Of a stretch of DNA of 28,223 bases, positions 16,501-24,343 are shown piece after piece (the first letter of the stretch is position 1; each line of letters begins with the position of its first letter). A program made the position numbers and the translations under genes. The notes below the pieces were generated by a model. The model made no database searches. It saw only the letters and a program-made list of their open reading frames with translations, and had not been told where the DNA came from. Where the stretch lies: positions 1-28,223 of the IMG/VR virus record IMGVR_UViG_3300040801_001358; one strand, written 5' to 3'. The DNA is from a virus.

Positions 16501-16758
16501 CTTCGTCGTTCTGCGGCTAATAAGCAATTAGGTAACGCCATGAAAATTAGGTCCGCAGGAGGAAAATTTAGAATTTTCCCCGATATGAATGCTCGTTTAC
16601 TGGCTCAGTGGGCTAAAGCTAATTTCATTGTTATCCGCCAAGATGAGCCAAAAGGAATTCGTAGAATTGCTCCTAGGATTCGTTTTGATCGTAAAGATTT
16701 AGATCGTGGAGCTATAGATTCCCATCATCTATTAGCTAAGTTGTTGAGGATTGATTAA
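13531..16758 (+). CDS. Very large (1075-residue) basic protein, unknown
   Basis: The largest gene here. I recognise no family. ATG 13531 follows AGGCGG closely. The protein is basic and rich in R, K, Y and P. Residues about 280-410 are a proline-rich, probably flexible stretch (HPHQGYVTSTNPRPRSG). Several places show a strand-then-helix unit with P between (FRVYITGPAPDEFKKLVKNA near 115; WLTIKAPSESVAQLLILYRL near 990). No nuclease, polymerase, protease or lysozyme motif is visible. Its length, lack of membrane segments and place between portal and protease suggest a virion protein, perhaps internal, but that is inference. The stop shares a base with the next start (TAATG). Confidence 0.9.
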   Translation: MEKYDRYGTALIVEAYGPGRGLADVEQPIPGGWKAVDDLEVEELFKPRLQTFNIPTKLAFSALLRVGGNPKMYVRGVPDSEGSIVDSIKSPTSLTTLAKDVKTVTMEGHPPHSFRVYITGPAPDEFKKLVKNAHTLWLEHEKKPEVTTLEKVQRVLDQYVRTKMSRPVINCWIEFAVETEEGARPSGHTNTKFSYVQTGYSVAAHAGGYAAQTPSEEEQRWLTTQDRKELKNIGNVDKLANAVLNRYYHDVWKVFKRYVYDDPYGVVHTIHHELKKGEVRIAYDKTKGKPVPTSATTPEKKYDPSEPHKNPVLYPASSGTVYDAVTKRRTPLTHPHQGYVTSTNPRPRSGVVASIRQTAGDVGNMLISADPKDRVVQHADGSFTRPDPLPPLVGKMVPESPVKPLVDTEKYKAIFGIYYDHPMIVPKLSRQVYWYGSREQFFRAVFEYAVMTGDRPVLAYHIFGKKGNRANISISRKELELDGSIEGRRAQEAIDKTIEAFHREVKRGVALWPAKIAKWLGVSVDLSQNDIPVNPLRDMPKGKKIDPEGWTKYRNYIRNQSRQVLGLNFQAQLAKKYINPTLGQKERYKFSRHEIPARVGLATTVKYTGERDKQGRPVEPWGVYLVEYLLAHKTLGMHGSTYMIPLNIVRANEDIPPRGTLKRWSQAEYMTLMREKFPKYNLHTLSNWRFLRARTDHHFPFSRLIRVSVALEEDLPKINAQLSQRGVRNIQRTTFGYKIDGIEWDAYQMVVAMPPSVAEKEFGLIHRAAYSRLILDEPRIVEQLRRGVKGNRRSLVAFGLSPVAMSSEFLTSPWSKADPKSIDPNDFGPTMTILPPGYFQSKIGQQWVPKVHEHLNEAGEVVARAIVGYEHANNPEERMDTWLKYAKKIVEKTNEVEYDIRHYLRALANVKMEQRSRLGQELDQNLELYIKYVKREVTPTGGSYTIPVVMYRIGLATYQAPVGSSKVRTDWLTIKAPSESVAQLLILYRLLRRSAANKQLGNAMKIRSAGGKFRIFPDMNARLLAQWAKANFIVIRQDEPKGIRRIAPRIRFDRKDLDRGAIDSHHLLAKLLRID

Positions 16759-17933
16759 TGGCGCATATTACTGTCGAAAGACATGTTATCTACTTAGAAG
16801 CTGTAAGATACTCTGGGGATCGGGATCAAACCCATCTTCGAGTTCGTTCTCTGCGGCTTCCTTGGGGGCAAAGTTCGTCTCCTAGAACTGTTCTGTATAT
16901 GGATGAAGAACAGTTTGGTGGCGTGCAAGGCCGAGTAGACGGGCAGTCTTTAGACGCGATGAAAAATTTCTTTTTAGGACGAGGTTACCCTCATCCAAAG
17001 TTGATCGTTGCAAGTGTTACAGACAATGACTTAATGAGCAAAAAAGAGATTGGACAGACACTTGTTGCTAATTATAAACAGGATATAAGAGAGCTTAGTA
17101 ATACAGGGGTGAGACTGGACTCGCCGTTTCTTGGTGAGGAGGATTTTGCGACTCAGATGGCAAGATACCATCAAGGAGATCAAGAAACTTGGAGTAGAGA
17201 AGCGGCTTCTATACCTGGTAAGGAGCAATATTATAAACCGGAATATCCAAAACATGGGTTTAATACTATCTGGCTGTTATATGACCCTACTCGTCCTGGG
17301 AGACAGATGCTCCCTAAAGATAGGGCAATACGACTGGCTAAAACTGTTCTAAGAGATTCCTTTGCCACAAAACTTTACCGAGGGCATCGTGGTCGTCAAA
17401 AATTATGGGAGAAAAATACCCCGGTAATTCTTGGTGTAGGGTATATGCTCCAGTATTGGGTAAAGAATCCTGCTCCAGATGCTGTCAGATTGGAAAGTGT
17501 GGATCAACGGGTTCGTGCGTACCTTAGTCGTGTTCTGCCCTCTTCTAGGCGTTCGGAGGTTAGTTCCGGGGCACAAGTTTGGTATGCTTTAGGTTTACGG
17601 GAACTCCCTAAACAAAGTATGCGTTATGAGCCAACCCCTGGAGGGAGAATTCGTCGGTATACTACTTTTCGTCCTGGGGTAGGGATAACAACGGCTAGGC
17701 CGGATGAAACAGCCAGATATGTGCCTTTATTTACTGTTCAGGGGCGGAACTTAGAAGATGCGAGAGAGAGAGCGGAGCGAAAACTTTATCGAATGATCAA
17801 GGGGCCAGATTTAAAACTTAAGAATCTCGCTTATGTATGGGACAGAGAATGGTCCGCAGCTAACCGAAAATTGGTTACTCGTAATTCTTTGCAAATGTTA
17901 CAGCAACGGATTAGGGCTATGAAGAACCAATAA
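16758..17933 (+). CDS. 391-residue basic protein, unknown
   Basis: Coupled to the 1075-residue gene through TAATG. Basic, with mixed strands and helices. Residues about 305-345 (TARYVPLFTVQGRNLEDARERAERKLYRMIKG) repeat the strand, turn, long helix ending in LY-R pattern seen near the ends of the 1075- and 499-residue neighbours. Followed by a 65-base gap with a new ribosome site, so it may end a translation unit. No enzyme motif seen. Family not recognised; probably works with the gene before it. Confidence 0.88.
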   Translation: MAHITVERHVIYLEAVRYSGDRDQTHLRVRSLRLPWGQSSSPRTVLYMDEEQFGGVQGRVDGQSLDAMKNFFLGRGYPHPKLIVASVTDNDLMSKKEIGQTLVANYKQDIRELSNTGVRLDSPFLGEEDFATQMARYHQGDQETWSREAASIPGKEQYYKPEYPKHGFNTIWLLYDPTRPGRQMLPKDRAIRLAKTVLRDSFATKLYRGHRGRQKLWEKNTPVILGVGYMLQYWVKNPAPDAVRLESVDQRVRAYLSRVLPSSRRSEVSSGAQVWYALGLRELPKQSMRYEPTPGGRIRRYTTFRPGVGITTARPDETARYVPLFTVQGRNLEDARERAERKLYRMIKGPDLKLKNLAYVWDREWSAANRKLVTRNSLQMLQQRIRAMKNQ

Positions 17934-17998
17934 TGTTAGAAAGTTTATCTTATTGGGGTTTATTAGATGTGTTCGTTTGAATATTATAGGAGGATACG

Positions 17999-18367
17999 AT
18001 GAATCGAGCAATTGACACCCTATTTTACCAGTGGGCTACTACTGATGATGACAAAAGAATTCCTACAATTATTGAAGATATTTCCGAGATGGAAGATGCT
18101 GAGAAGATTGATGTTCTACTAACTGAGTATGCCGGATATGTTGCAGAACTTATTGAAATGGAAGTTCTTTCTAGAGCTATTATTGATGAGAAAATCCAAA
18201 TGGCTCAAGAAGACCCTGAACTTGCAGAAGAAGATCAAGAGCTAGTAGCTAAAGCTATTATGGAATCTGATGATGTTTGTGAGATCCAAGAGGCGGTAGA
18301 CTCGTCTAAGAAAGCTCTAGAGCTTCTGCATAATAGTATGGTAAGAGTCTTCTCTCGTGAGGTGTAA
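17999..18367 (+). CDS. Small acidic helical protein
   Basis: A 122-residue strongly acidic, all-helical protein (DDDKRIPTIIEDISEMEDAEK; QEDPELAEEDQELVAKAIMES). TAGGAGG (17988-17994) lies ahead of ATG 17999, inside a 65-base gap after the previous gene, suggesting a strongly translated first gene of a sub-block. The acidic helical build would suit a chaperone, scaffold helper or partner of the basic proteins next to it. Family not recognised. Confidence 0.85.
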   Translation: MNRAIDTLFYQWATTDDDKRIPTIIEDISEMEDAEKIDVLLTEYAGYVAELIEMEVLSRAIIDEKIQMAQEDPELAEEDQELVAKAIMESDDVCEIQEAVDSSKKALELLHNSMVRVFSREV

Positions 18368-18369
18368 TT

Positions 18370-18843
18370 ATGGGTACACCACTTACAAGAGCATCGCAAA
18401 TTATTGACCCTGAAGCTGTTCAGAAAGCACTTGATGCGCTTTTGCACGGGGGAGACGAGCCTGCGGATAGAGATACCAGGGCTAAAGGTTGGAACGAAGG
18501 AGTTTATAACATGGAAGCTAAAAAAATGTGGTATGAGGAACTTTCAGATATCGACGCAGTTATTTCTGAAAACGTAGAGGTTCCCCTTACAACACTTCCT
18601 ACAGGAAATCTTGTTAATCAGATTGAGGAAGCTGTTGAGCGGTTAAGTACTTGGTATGCTGCCGCAGTACCAGTATTCCAAAAGCGGATGCTCCATATTC
18701 ATTATGATGAGCTTGCAGAAGTAGCTGGAGACCTCCGTGGTGGGAAGATCAACGCTGCGGAAGCTCAAGCTCGGTTTCATACTATTATGGCTGACGTAGC
18801 TGAAATTGAGGGCTTCTCTAAGTTTTTCATGACGGAGGGATAA
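18370..18843 (+). CDS. 157-residue helical protein, unknown
   Basis: Starts 2 bases after the previous stop with GAGGTG (18359-18364) upstream. Acidic and helical, with SSDxD-like polar N-terminus and long helices (LVNQIEEAVERLSTWYAAAVPVF; YDELAEVAGDLRGGKINAAEAQARFHTI by segments). No membrane segment and no enzyme motif. The neighbouring genes on both sides are co-directional and tightly packed, so it belongs to the same block as the acidic protein before it. Family not recognised. Confidence 0.85.
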   Translation: MGTPLTRASQIIDPEAVQKALDALLHGGDEPADRDTRAKGWNEGVYNMEAKKMWYEELSDIDAVISENVEVPLTTLPTGNLVNQIEEAVERLSTWYAAAVPVFQKRMLHIHYDELAEVAGDLRGGKINAAEAQARFHTIMADVAEIEGFSKFFMTEG

Positions 18844-18846
18844 GAT

Positions 18847-19206
18847 ATGCCAACCCTCGCTTTTGATGGGTCGGTTATCTATTCTACCGCTGTAGATCGT
18901 AGAGAAATAGTTTATATCGCCCCGTCGTATACCGTGGAGGTATTGTCCACCCACGCGCAAACTAGTGTTGCTGCGGGGAATTCTCACACATTTGATTTTG
19001 CAAACCACCCAAATGGACAGGCTACAAACTTCATGTTATCTCTTTCTGAGGGTGATGTAGATGTAGCTATTACTAATAGTTCTGGAACAATCACATATGC
19101 TAATGTAACTCCTTCAGGTATGTTGATTTTGATGAACGTTATTATAGACCAGGTGGTTATTACTGCGAATGCCGATTCTGTTTATGACATGATCGCAGGA
19201 GGATAG
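18847..19206 (+). CDS. Small beta-rich protein, decoration-like
   Basis: A 119-residue protein with GGAGGG at 18835-18840 before ATG 18847. Nearly all beta: alternating hydrophobics (IVYIAPSYTVEVLS, FMLSLSEGDVDVAITN, MLILMNVIIDQVVITAN). Small, beta-rich, well-translated proteins of this size in phage head clusters are often decoration or head-surface proteins; that is the best guess, not shown by any motif. Ends 1 base before the next gene. Confidence 0.85.
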   Translation: MPTLAFDGSVIYSTAVDRREIVYIAPSYTVEVLSTHAQTSVAAGNSHTFDFANHPNGQATNFMLSLSEGDVDVAITNSSGTITYANVTPSGMLILMNVIIDQVVITANADSVYDMIAGG

Positions 19207-19207
19207 A

Positions 19208-21367
19208 ATGAGTAATCTTCCTAAGCTCCCCGATCTTGGGCAATTTTTTGGAGACACAGGCGGGCCAGGGATGACCACCCCAAATGCTCCTAGTACAGAG
19301 AGCCAGAAAAATTGCCCATTTCTTGACCCTAAAATGGGGGAGTTTTGTACTCTAGATGGAGCGCTGTGCCCTTTTGTGGGGTTTAATTATCGTCGTTGCC
19401 GTAAGTACACTAATAACATGGCAAAAGCCAACATGCAACCTGCTGCTCCTAGCGCAAATAATTCTAGTGGGGGCGGGCCACCTAGAGTAGAATCGCTAAC
19501 AGAAGCAAGACAAGGCCCACGGAAACCCCGGCGTAAAAAAGACGCCAAAAAAGGGGGGTCTGAACCTCAAAAAAGAGAGCCGGTAGATATTGCTGGGGTA
19601 GATGTTCGTAATTTACCCCAAGAGGTTCAAGTTTTTGCGGCACATATTGCTCATCATGCTTTAAATGACCCTGATGAAATAACTAAGCAGGATAAAGAAG
19701 AGGCTGTCAAAAGCTATTTACAGTCAAGACGGACTCCTGATCCAACGTACTATGACCCTACACATGAAAATTACATTTTAAAAGGCGTTCATGGTGACCT
19801 TTTAGCCGCTGCTTTACACCAGATTCATGGTATCGGAGTTAGTAGAGCTAGGGGGATGGGGGGTGACTACACCCAAATAGCCCATGCTCAAGCAGGAGAA
19901 ACCTTTAACCGCAGCAACATGAAGGAACGCGAAGACGCTTATAAAGCAGCCCAAGAAAAGAAGGATCGTTCTGCGTTAGAAATTTTTGCTAACCCCCAAA
20001 TTCAGGGGGATAAACCTCGTGGAGGACCGACTACGGATGACCCCGAGGATGTAGAAGTAGCTCGGGCTGTGAGATCTGCTCCTCGTTCTCCTAAACCAGA
20101 AGAGAATGTCCCTCCTCCCCCACCAGGAGAGGCTGAGGCTCCTCCGGGGGGTAGACATCCAACAGGAGTAGCCCCAACCTCATCTACAACGGGGAAAGTT
20201 CATAGGGTTGTGTTGCGTCGGAGTGTTCATAAAGCTCCTGGAACTCGTCCTTTTTCTGTATCGGCAGATAAGGTAGACCAGGAAGAGAAGCCGAAGAAGA
20301 AAAAGCCTACAAGGTATGTCGGTAGTGAGAGTACTATGCCGCAGGCATCTTATGAAAAGATGACTTATGAGCAGTTTGAACAATACTTAGACGACTACGT
20401 GGACCCGTTATCTCCTACAGAAAAGAAACATCTTTTTCCTAATATTGGAGAGCCTGGGCATCCGGCAAACTATGAAACTTTTAAAAAGCAACTTTTAGCT
20501 AAAGCGCATAGGCAAGCAGAGCTAAAAAACTTTAAAGCAATCGCGGATTCTTACCGGATACTTTGGGATGATCGAAAAGGTTTACATGATATCCAGCGTA
20601 ATAAGCGGGAGTTAGAAAGAGCTTGGGATCAAAATCTAGAGTTGTTGAAACAGTACCCTGTAGGAGATCGTAAAGCTCTCGAAATGGTATTGAATAAGAC
20701 AAAAACAGATCCTAAACAACAGGAAATAGCTGCTAAGTTCATGAATAAGCTCGTTGATCGTGCTTATGATATTGAAGCTAAAACGATGAAGATTGGTAAG
20801 AATGATCTTACTGTTTTTCTCCGGCAAGTTAAGCTCCCCACGTTTAACCGGCAAGACTATGAAGTCATGCGTATGGCTGAACAAATGGGGCTTATTGCCA
20901 TTCAAAAGCAGCATCAATATGGTCGGGGCTATGGTCGTTGGAATACCTGGAATCTATTCTTCAAACAAGTTGTAGTACCATTCATTTTGTACTACACGGA
21001 TAACTCTAAACTTATCCAACCACTTATGCGTCTTTGGCCGCAAGCTCTATTAGACCAGTTCTATTTTGCATATGTTCGAAATGTTCTTCCTAAGTTAAAG
21101 AAACAAGATGTTCCTGAGTTGGTTCCATCTAGAGATACAAAGTTTTTGACGAGTGTAAAAGTATCTGGTAAACGTGGAGAACGGATTTTGCGAGGATGGG
21201 ATGCCGATGCGTTGCTCCCGCCAGATAGAGCAGTTCTTCAAACTAGATGGTACCCAACGACAAAAGAAACCTGGGGGAAACGGAGACACTCTGTTCTTAT
21301 GGCTAGATATGAAAAAGCCAAAGCGAAGCTCCCAGAGGTAACCAGGAAGACGTTTCTAAGGAGATAA
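19208..21367 (+). CDS. 719-residue protein with N-terminal four-cysteine cluster
   Basis: GCAGGAGG just before ATG 19208. Residues 36-64 hold C36-x10-C47-x6-C54-x9-C64 with CP starts (CPFL, CTLDG, CPFVG, RRCRKY), a likely metal site (zinc, or iron-sulfur). Then a basic low-complexity stretch (about 100-125), a region around 140-240 with H-rich helices, a proline-rich linker (about 300-330, PPPPPGEAEAPPGG), and a helical, basic C-terminal half (about 380-719) with KNDLTVFLRQVKLPTF and FFKQVVVPFILYYTDN. Not recognised as a whole. The multi-domain layout with flexible links, between portal and protease, suggests a virion or DNA-associated protein. Ends 1 base before the next gene. Confidence 0.9.
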   Translation: MSNLPKLPDLGQFFGDTGGPGMTTPNAPSTESQKNCPFLDPKMGEFCTLDGALCPFVGFNYRRCRKYTNNMAKANMQPAAPSANNSSGGGPPRVESLTEARQGPRKPRRKKDAKKGGSEPQKREPVDIAGVDVRNLPQEVQVFAAHIAHHALNDPDEITKQDKEEAVKSYLQSRRTPDPTYYDPTHENYILKGVHGDLLAAALHQIHGIGVSRARGMGGDYTQIAHAQAGETFNRSNMKEREDAYKAAQEKKDRSALEIFANPQIQGDKPRGGPTTDDPEDVEVARAVRSAPRSPKPEENVPPPPPGEAEAPPGGRHPTGVAPTSSTTGKVHRVVLRRSVHKAPGTRPFSVSADKVDQEEKPKKKKPTRYVGSESTMPQASYEKMTYEQFEQYLDDYVDPLSPTEKKHLFPNIGEPGHPANYETFKKQLLAKAHRQAELKNFKAIADSYRILWDDRKGLHDIQRNKRELERAWDQNLELLKQYPVGDRKALEMVLNKTKTDPKQQEIAAKFMNKLVDRAYDIEAKTMKIGKNDLTVFLRQVKLPTFNRQDYEVMRMAEQMGLIAIQKQHQYGRGYGRWNTWNLFFKQVVVPFILYYTDNSKLIQPLMRLWPQALLDQFYFAYVRNVLPKLKKQDVPELVPSRDTKFLTSVKVSGKRGERILRGWDADALLPPDRAVLQTRWYPTTKETWGKRRHSVLMARYEKAKAKLPEVTRKTFLRR

Positions 21368-21368
21368 T

Positions 21369-22868
21369 ATGGGCCGCAGCACAGCACGTAAAATAACGCC
21401 TGTCCATACCGCTGTAGGTGGTGCTCGCCCTGCTGACTTTGAAGGGGCAGATTTTTCTCTGCGTGGTTTTTGGATTCACCCTACTCGTAGGCTTACGGTA
21501 GAGGTGCCTATTCTACAACATGGATTTTACCCAAAACTGGATCATACAGATTTAGATATTGAGCGCCAGGTGCAATATCGTATGGTTCAAATGCCCTCGT
21601 TATCCGATCTTCGTAAGGCAGGGATTGAGGCAGATCAGGCTGCTTTCATAGCTGAAATTTGGGTACACCCAAGGTACATCAAAAACTGGAATTACTTCAG
21701 GACTGATTTTCCGGCTAACGTCAAAACGTTGGTTAGAAATACTAATTTTGCTTTTGTTTTCCCCGCAAATGACATGCCTTTTGCAAGATTTAAGAGAAAA
21801 GAAGTACTCCAATTTTGGCGGTCGGCATTTACGCCATTATTTATCGACGGGAAGCACTATACTTCTGGTCGGATGAGCATGTTTTTTGTGGCCCCTCCGC
21901 ATGTTTCCGCTGGGTTCAGACGTAAATTAAATCTCGAACATGATGAAGATTTTAACAACCTAGTTGAGTGGAGTCCGGAAGAATGGCGGTTGCGGCAAAC
22001 AAGGATGCGGCGACCAAGTATGCGTAGAGAAATTTCTCCTGAAATTTTTTATGGTTTCCGCCCACAGGTTGTAGATGAAACTTCTGCCCGGTTAGAACGA
22101 GAGATTGGGCCGATTATAACATCTAAGCTTGGGATTGACCCTCGCTCTAATGAAGGAAAAGCAATCCTTCATATACTGCAAGATAAAGAACTCAGTAAAT
22201 CTTTACTTGCAAAGACTCAAAATAAAAAATACCGTTTTCCTGCGGTTAAAGCTTGGGTGAAATATAACTTGTGGCCTCGTATTAGTTCCTTTGCCAAGGA
22301 AGAAGGAGCGGCTATTGGTCGTTCCATGCTTGATTTCGCTTTTAAAACTACAGTTACCGTAGCTGTAAACGCCATGTTAGAAAAGTTAGTTGGGAGACCT
22401 ATTGAAAATCCTAAGGTTGCTGCTAGATATAAGCGGCGTTATCCTACGAGGTATATAGTCCGACAAGCTGCTGGGAAGTTTGAATATACTCCTTCTCAGT
22501 ACTCTACTGCTACTCAAATTGGTGCGGGGACACTGTCTTATAAATTCCGCACAAATGCACAAGATAAAGAGTCTATGATGAACGCACTTAGACAAGAAGC
22601 GTTCAGGCTTTATAAGCAGTTGTCTGGAGATGATGTCGGTCCTATTGGTAAAGAATTTATCAAGATCTCCTTTGCTCCCGGTGACCGAGTTAGGCTTTCT
22701 CTGGATTCTAAACAAATAGAGCACTTCTACCATGAAGTTCCTGAGTATCTATTAGGAAACTTTGCAAACCCAGATTGGGCAGAAAGCGCAAAAGTTTACT
22801 TACGGATGGTTGAGCGGGATATCAATAGTATTTACCAGGAAATGAAACTAAGTGGCGCAGAATATTAA
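21369..22868 (+). CDS. 499-residue basic protein, unknown
   Basis: AAGGAGA (21358-21364) precedes ATG 21369. N-terminal 230 residues are mixed alpha/beta with many aromatics (IHPTRRLTVEVPILQHGF; AEIWVHPRYIKNWNYFRTDF). Residues about 300-335 include a helix LDFAFKTTVTVAVNAMLEKL. The C-terminal part has paired strands then a helix (GTLSYKFRTNAQDKESMMNA, LRQEAFRLYKQLSG), like the ends of the 391- and 1075-residue proteins. No enzyme motif recognised. Follows the Cys-cluster protein by 1 base. Confidence 0.9.
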   Translation: MGRSTARKITPVHTAVGGARPADFEGADFSLRGFWIHPTRRLTVEVPILQHGFYPKLDHTDLDIERQVQYRMVQMPSLSDLRKAGIEADQAAFIAEIWVHPRYIKNWNYFRTDFPANVKTLVRNTNFAFVFPANDMPFARFKRKEVLQFWRSAFTPLFIDGKHYTSGRMSMFFVAPPHVSAGFRRKLNLEHDEDFNNLVEWSPEEWRLRQTRMRRPSMRREISPEIFYGFRPQVVDETSARLEREIGPIITSKLGIDPRSNEGKAILHILQDKELSKSLLAKTQNKKYRFPAVKAWVKYNLWPRISSFAKEEGAAIGRSMLDFAFKTTVTVAVNAMLEKLVGRPIENPKVAARYKRRYPTRYIVRQAAGKFEYTPSQYSTATQIGAGTLSYKFRTNAQDKESMMNALRQEAFRLYKQLSGDDVGPIGKEFIKISFAPGDRVRLSLDSKQIEHFYHEVPEYLLGNFANPDWAESAKVYLRMVERDINSIYQEMKLSGAEY

Positions 22869-22882
22869 GTGGGATACTCCTA

Positions 22883-23587
22883 ATGCACCCTAGTCAGGCT
22901 AAAGCTATTTTCATGATTGAACGAGGCGTGACTCATATCACGGACAAACTCTTAGAAGAGTTTGATGTGGATGAAGCTGACGCTCTCGAAATCGTCCGGA
23001 GTCTTCCTGATTTAAGGCATAAGTTGCAGCATGGAGGGATACACTCGCTATACGAAGAGGCTAAAAAGAGTGTTGCTGCTGTAGTGAACTCCCCCAAAAA
23101 TCCTAAGGAATACTACCCAGGGCATCCAGGGTATCTCCCTCCGATAGCAACTAAGGATGTCTTTAACGAGCACATGGCTAAAGCTATGGAGCCGTATGTA
23201 ATAGCAATAGCTAAAAAAGTAGCCCAAGATCGCGGTATACAGCCCCCTAACGAGGCGGCAATAAAACGGGAGTTAGGACGCACAGACTGGGCCAAAGCAG
23301 CATACGAGGCTAAAAGGATGCCAAGGAAGCCCCCTCCAGGGAAAGTTCGTCTATTTTTTAACAAATGGGTTTTTAAACCAATAGGCAAGGTGTTAGACCT
23401 CCCACTAGAAGAAGTCTTTGGTTTAATTGGCGCTTCTGCGGTAATTTGGGTTATGTGGTCCACTTTTCATGAGCGTCTTTCAGAAATTGGGTCACCTTTT
23501 ACAAAAAGCGTTTTAAAAACTTTGGATTTTATGGCTGATCGCAAAACTAATAAATTTATGCGAAAGTATGGCAACCGATGGGCGTAA
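22883..23587 (+). CDS. 234-residue protein with one C-terminal hydrophobic segment
   Basis: ATG 22883 has only a weak GGGAT upstream, 14 bases after the previous stop, so it may rely on coupling. N-terminal half is helical (KAIFMIERGVTHITDKLLEEF). Residues 90-140 are basic with proline (PRKPPPGKVRLFFNKW). Residues about 183-203 (VFGLIGASAVIWVMWSTF) form a possible membrane or buried hydrophobic helix, followed by a basic tail. A membrane-touching virion protein, for example one acting during DNA entry, would fit; no motif proves this. Overlaps the next gene by 10 bases. Confidence 0.85.
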   Translation: MHPSQAKAIFMIERGVTHITDKLLEEFDVDEADALEIVRSLPDLRHKLQHGGIHSLYEEAKKSVAAVVNSPKNPKEYYPGHPGYLPPIATKDVFNEHMAKAMEPYVIAIAKKVAQDRGIQPPNEAAIKRELGRTDWAKAAYEAKRMPRKPPPGKVRLFFNKWVFKPIGKVLDLPLEEVFGLIGASAVIWVMWSTFHERLSEIGSPFTKSVLKTLDFMADRKTNKFMRKYGNRWA

Positions 23588-23976
23588 AACGGCAGTGGAA
23601 AATTAAGAAATTAACTGAGCTAGCTGTTACCCCGGAAATTCGACAACAGCTTGTAACTGATATCATGCGGAGAAAATCTCCGCAGATACGTTTATACGCC
23701 TGGGATGTACACACAAATATTGCTGAGGAAGCTTTTTTTGACCAAATGAGTGCCGTAAAAAACTGGTATATACAGAACCGTCTTTGGGAACAGGAAAGTT
23801 GCCCCAAAGGCGTTTTACTTTATGAATGGGCAGAGTCTATTGACCAGGTATTAAAACATAGTGATAAAACTCACATAAAGAATATTCCATTAGCTTCCGC
23901 GCAAAAGATTCATGTTGCTATCTCACCTTCTGCACTACATGAGGATATGCAACGAACCCTGAAAAAGCAGGGGTAA
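23578..23976 (+). CDS. 132-residue basic protein, unknown
   Basis: ATG 23578 lies inside the end of the previous gene and no clear ribosome site is visible, so coupling is likely. Basic N-terminus (GVKRQWKIKKLTELAV), then mixed helix and strand with many aromatics (YAWDVHTNIAEEAFFDQM; NWYIQNRLWEQESCPKG). Last gene of the unrecognised block, before a structured gap. Family not recognised. Confidence 0.8.
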   Translation: MGVKRQWKIKKLTELAVTPEIRQQLVTDIMRRKSPQIRLYAWDVHTNIAEEAFFDQMSAVKNWYIQNRLWEQESCPKGVLLYEWAESIDQVLKHSDKTHIKNIPLASAQKIHVAISPSALHEDMQRTLKKQG

Positions 23977-23980
23977 GTCC

Positions 23981-24052
23981 CCCCCTATTCATATATTATT
24001 AGCTTAATTAAGTGTATTGGGAACTGGTGCATAGCCAGGAAATTATAGGAGG
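23981..24052 (+). promoter_or_regulatory. Leader with near-perfect anti-ribosome-site pairing before gene 24059
   Basis: CCCCCTAT (23981-23988), just after the upstream stop, pairs with ATAGGAGG (24045-24052) at 7 of 8 positions (one A-C mismatch). The same layout occurs before gene 1201. The C run could instead pair with GGGG at 23970-23973, so two folds compete. Confidence 0.35.
24004..24017 (+). promoter_or_regulatory. Candidate phage promoter motif (TTAATTAAGTGTAT)
   Basis: Second strong copy of the motif at 1141-1154, also followed by AACTG (24021-24025 region) and also placed between anti-site run and ribosome site. It lies 55 bases before ATG 24059. No standard sigma70 pair with good spacing is visible in this gap. 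Confidence 0.3.
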
Positions 24053-24058
24053 TAAAAC

Positions 24059-24331
24059 ATGGCATTTCCGAACATGGATCTTCAGTCTCTACCTGCGATC
24101 ATTGATTTGCGTGTGGGGACGGATCAAGCAGAACGGGCGCTTCAGCTTTCATATTGGCAGGTTTGGGCGGCGGTTCAGAGTCTTAATTTCATTAAGACCA
24201 GCGAACTGTATCCTGAGCAAGTTAAGAATGCAGGTGATGAAGCTAGTTTTGACACTGCCCTGGATACTCTCATTACGGCCCTTGTAGCCGCAGTTGTTGA
24301 GTATGATGCTATCTGGGCGATGCTTCCGTAA
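24059..24331 (+). CDS. Small helical protein, strongly translated
   Basis: A 90-residue protein with TAGGAGG (24046-24052) before ATG 24059. Mostly helical (AERALQLSYWQVWAAVQSL; FDTALDTLITALVAAVVEYDAIW), with an A/V/L-rich C-terminal helix that could be membrane-near or buried. First gene of the protease-capsid group, with its own structured leader. Family not recognised; small helical proteins before the protease in T4 (gp67, gp68) are prohead core parts, a possible parallel by position only. Confidence 0.8.
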   Translation: MAFPNMDLQSLPAIIDLRVGTDQAERALQLSYWQVWAAVQSLNFIKTSELYPEQVKNAGDEASFDTALDTLITALVAAVVEYDAIWAMLP

Positions 24332-24343
24332 GGAGGATAATTC

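Noticed and set aside
23970-23990. GGGG-TAAGT-CCCC hairpin as a terminator
   Set aside because: The stem is only 4 bp and no T run follows. Kept only as a competing fold in the leader of gene 24059.
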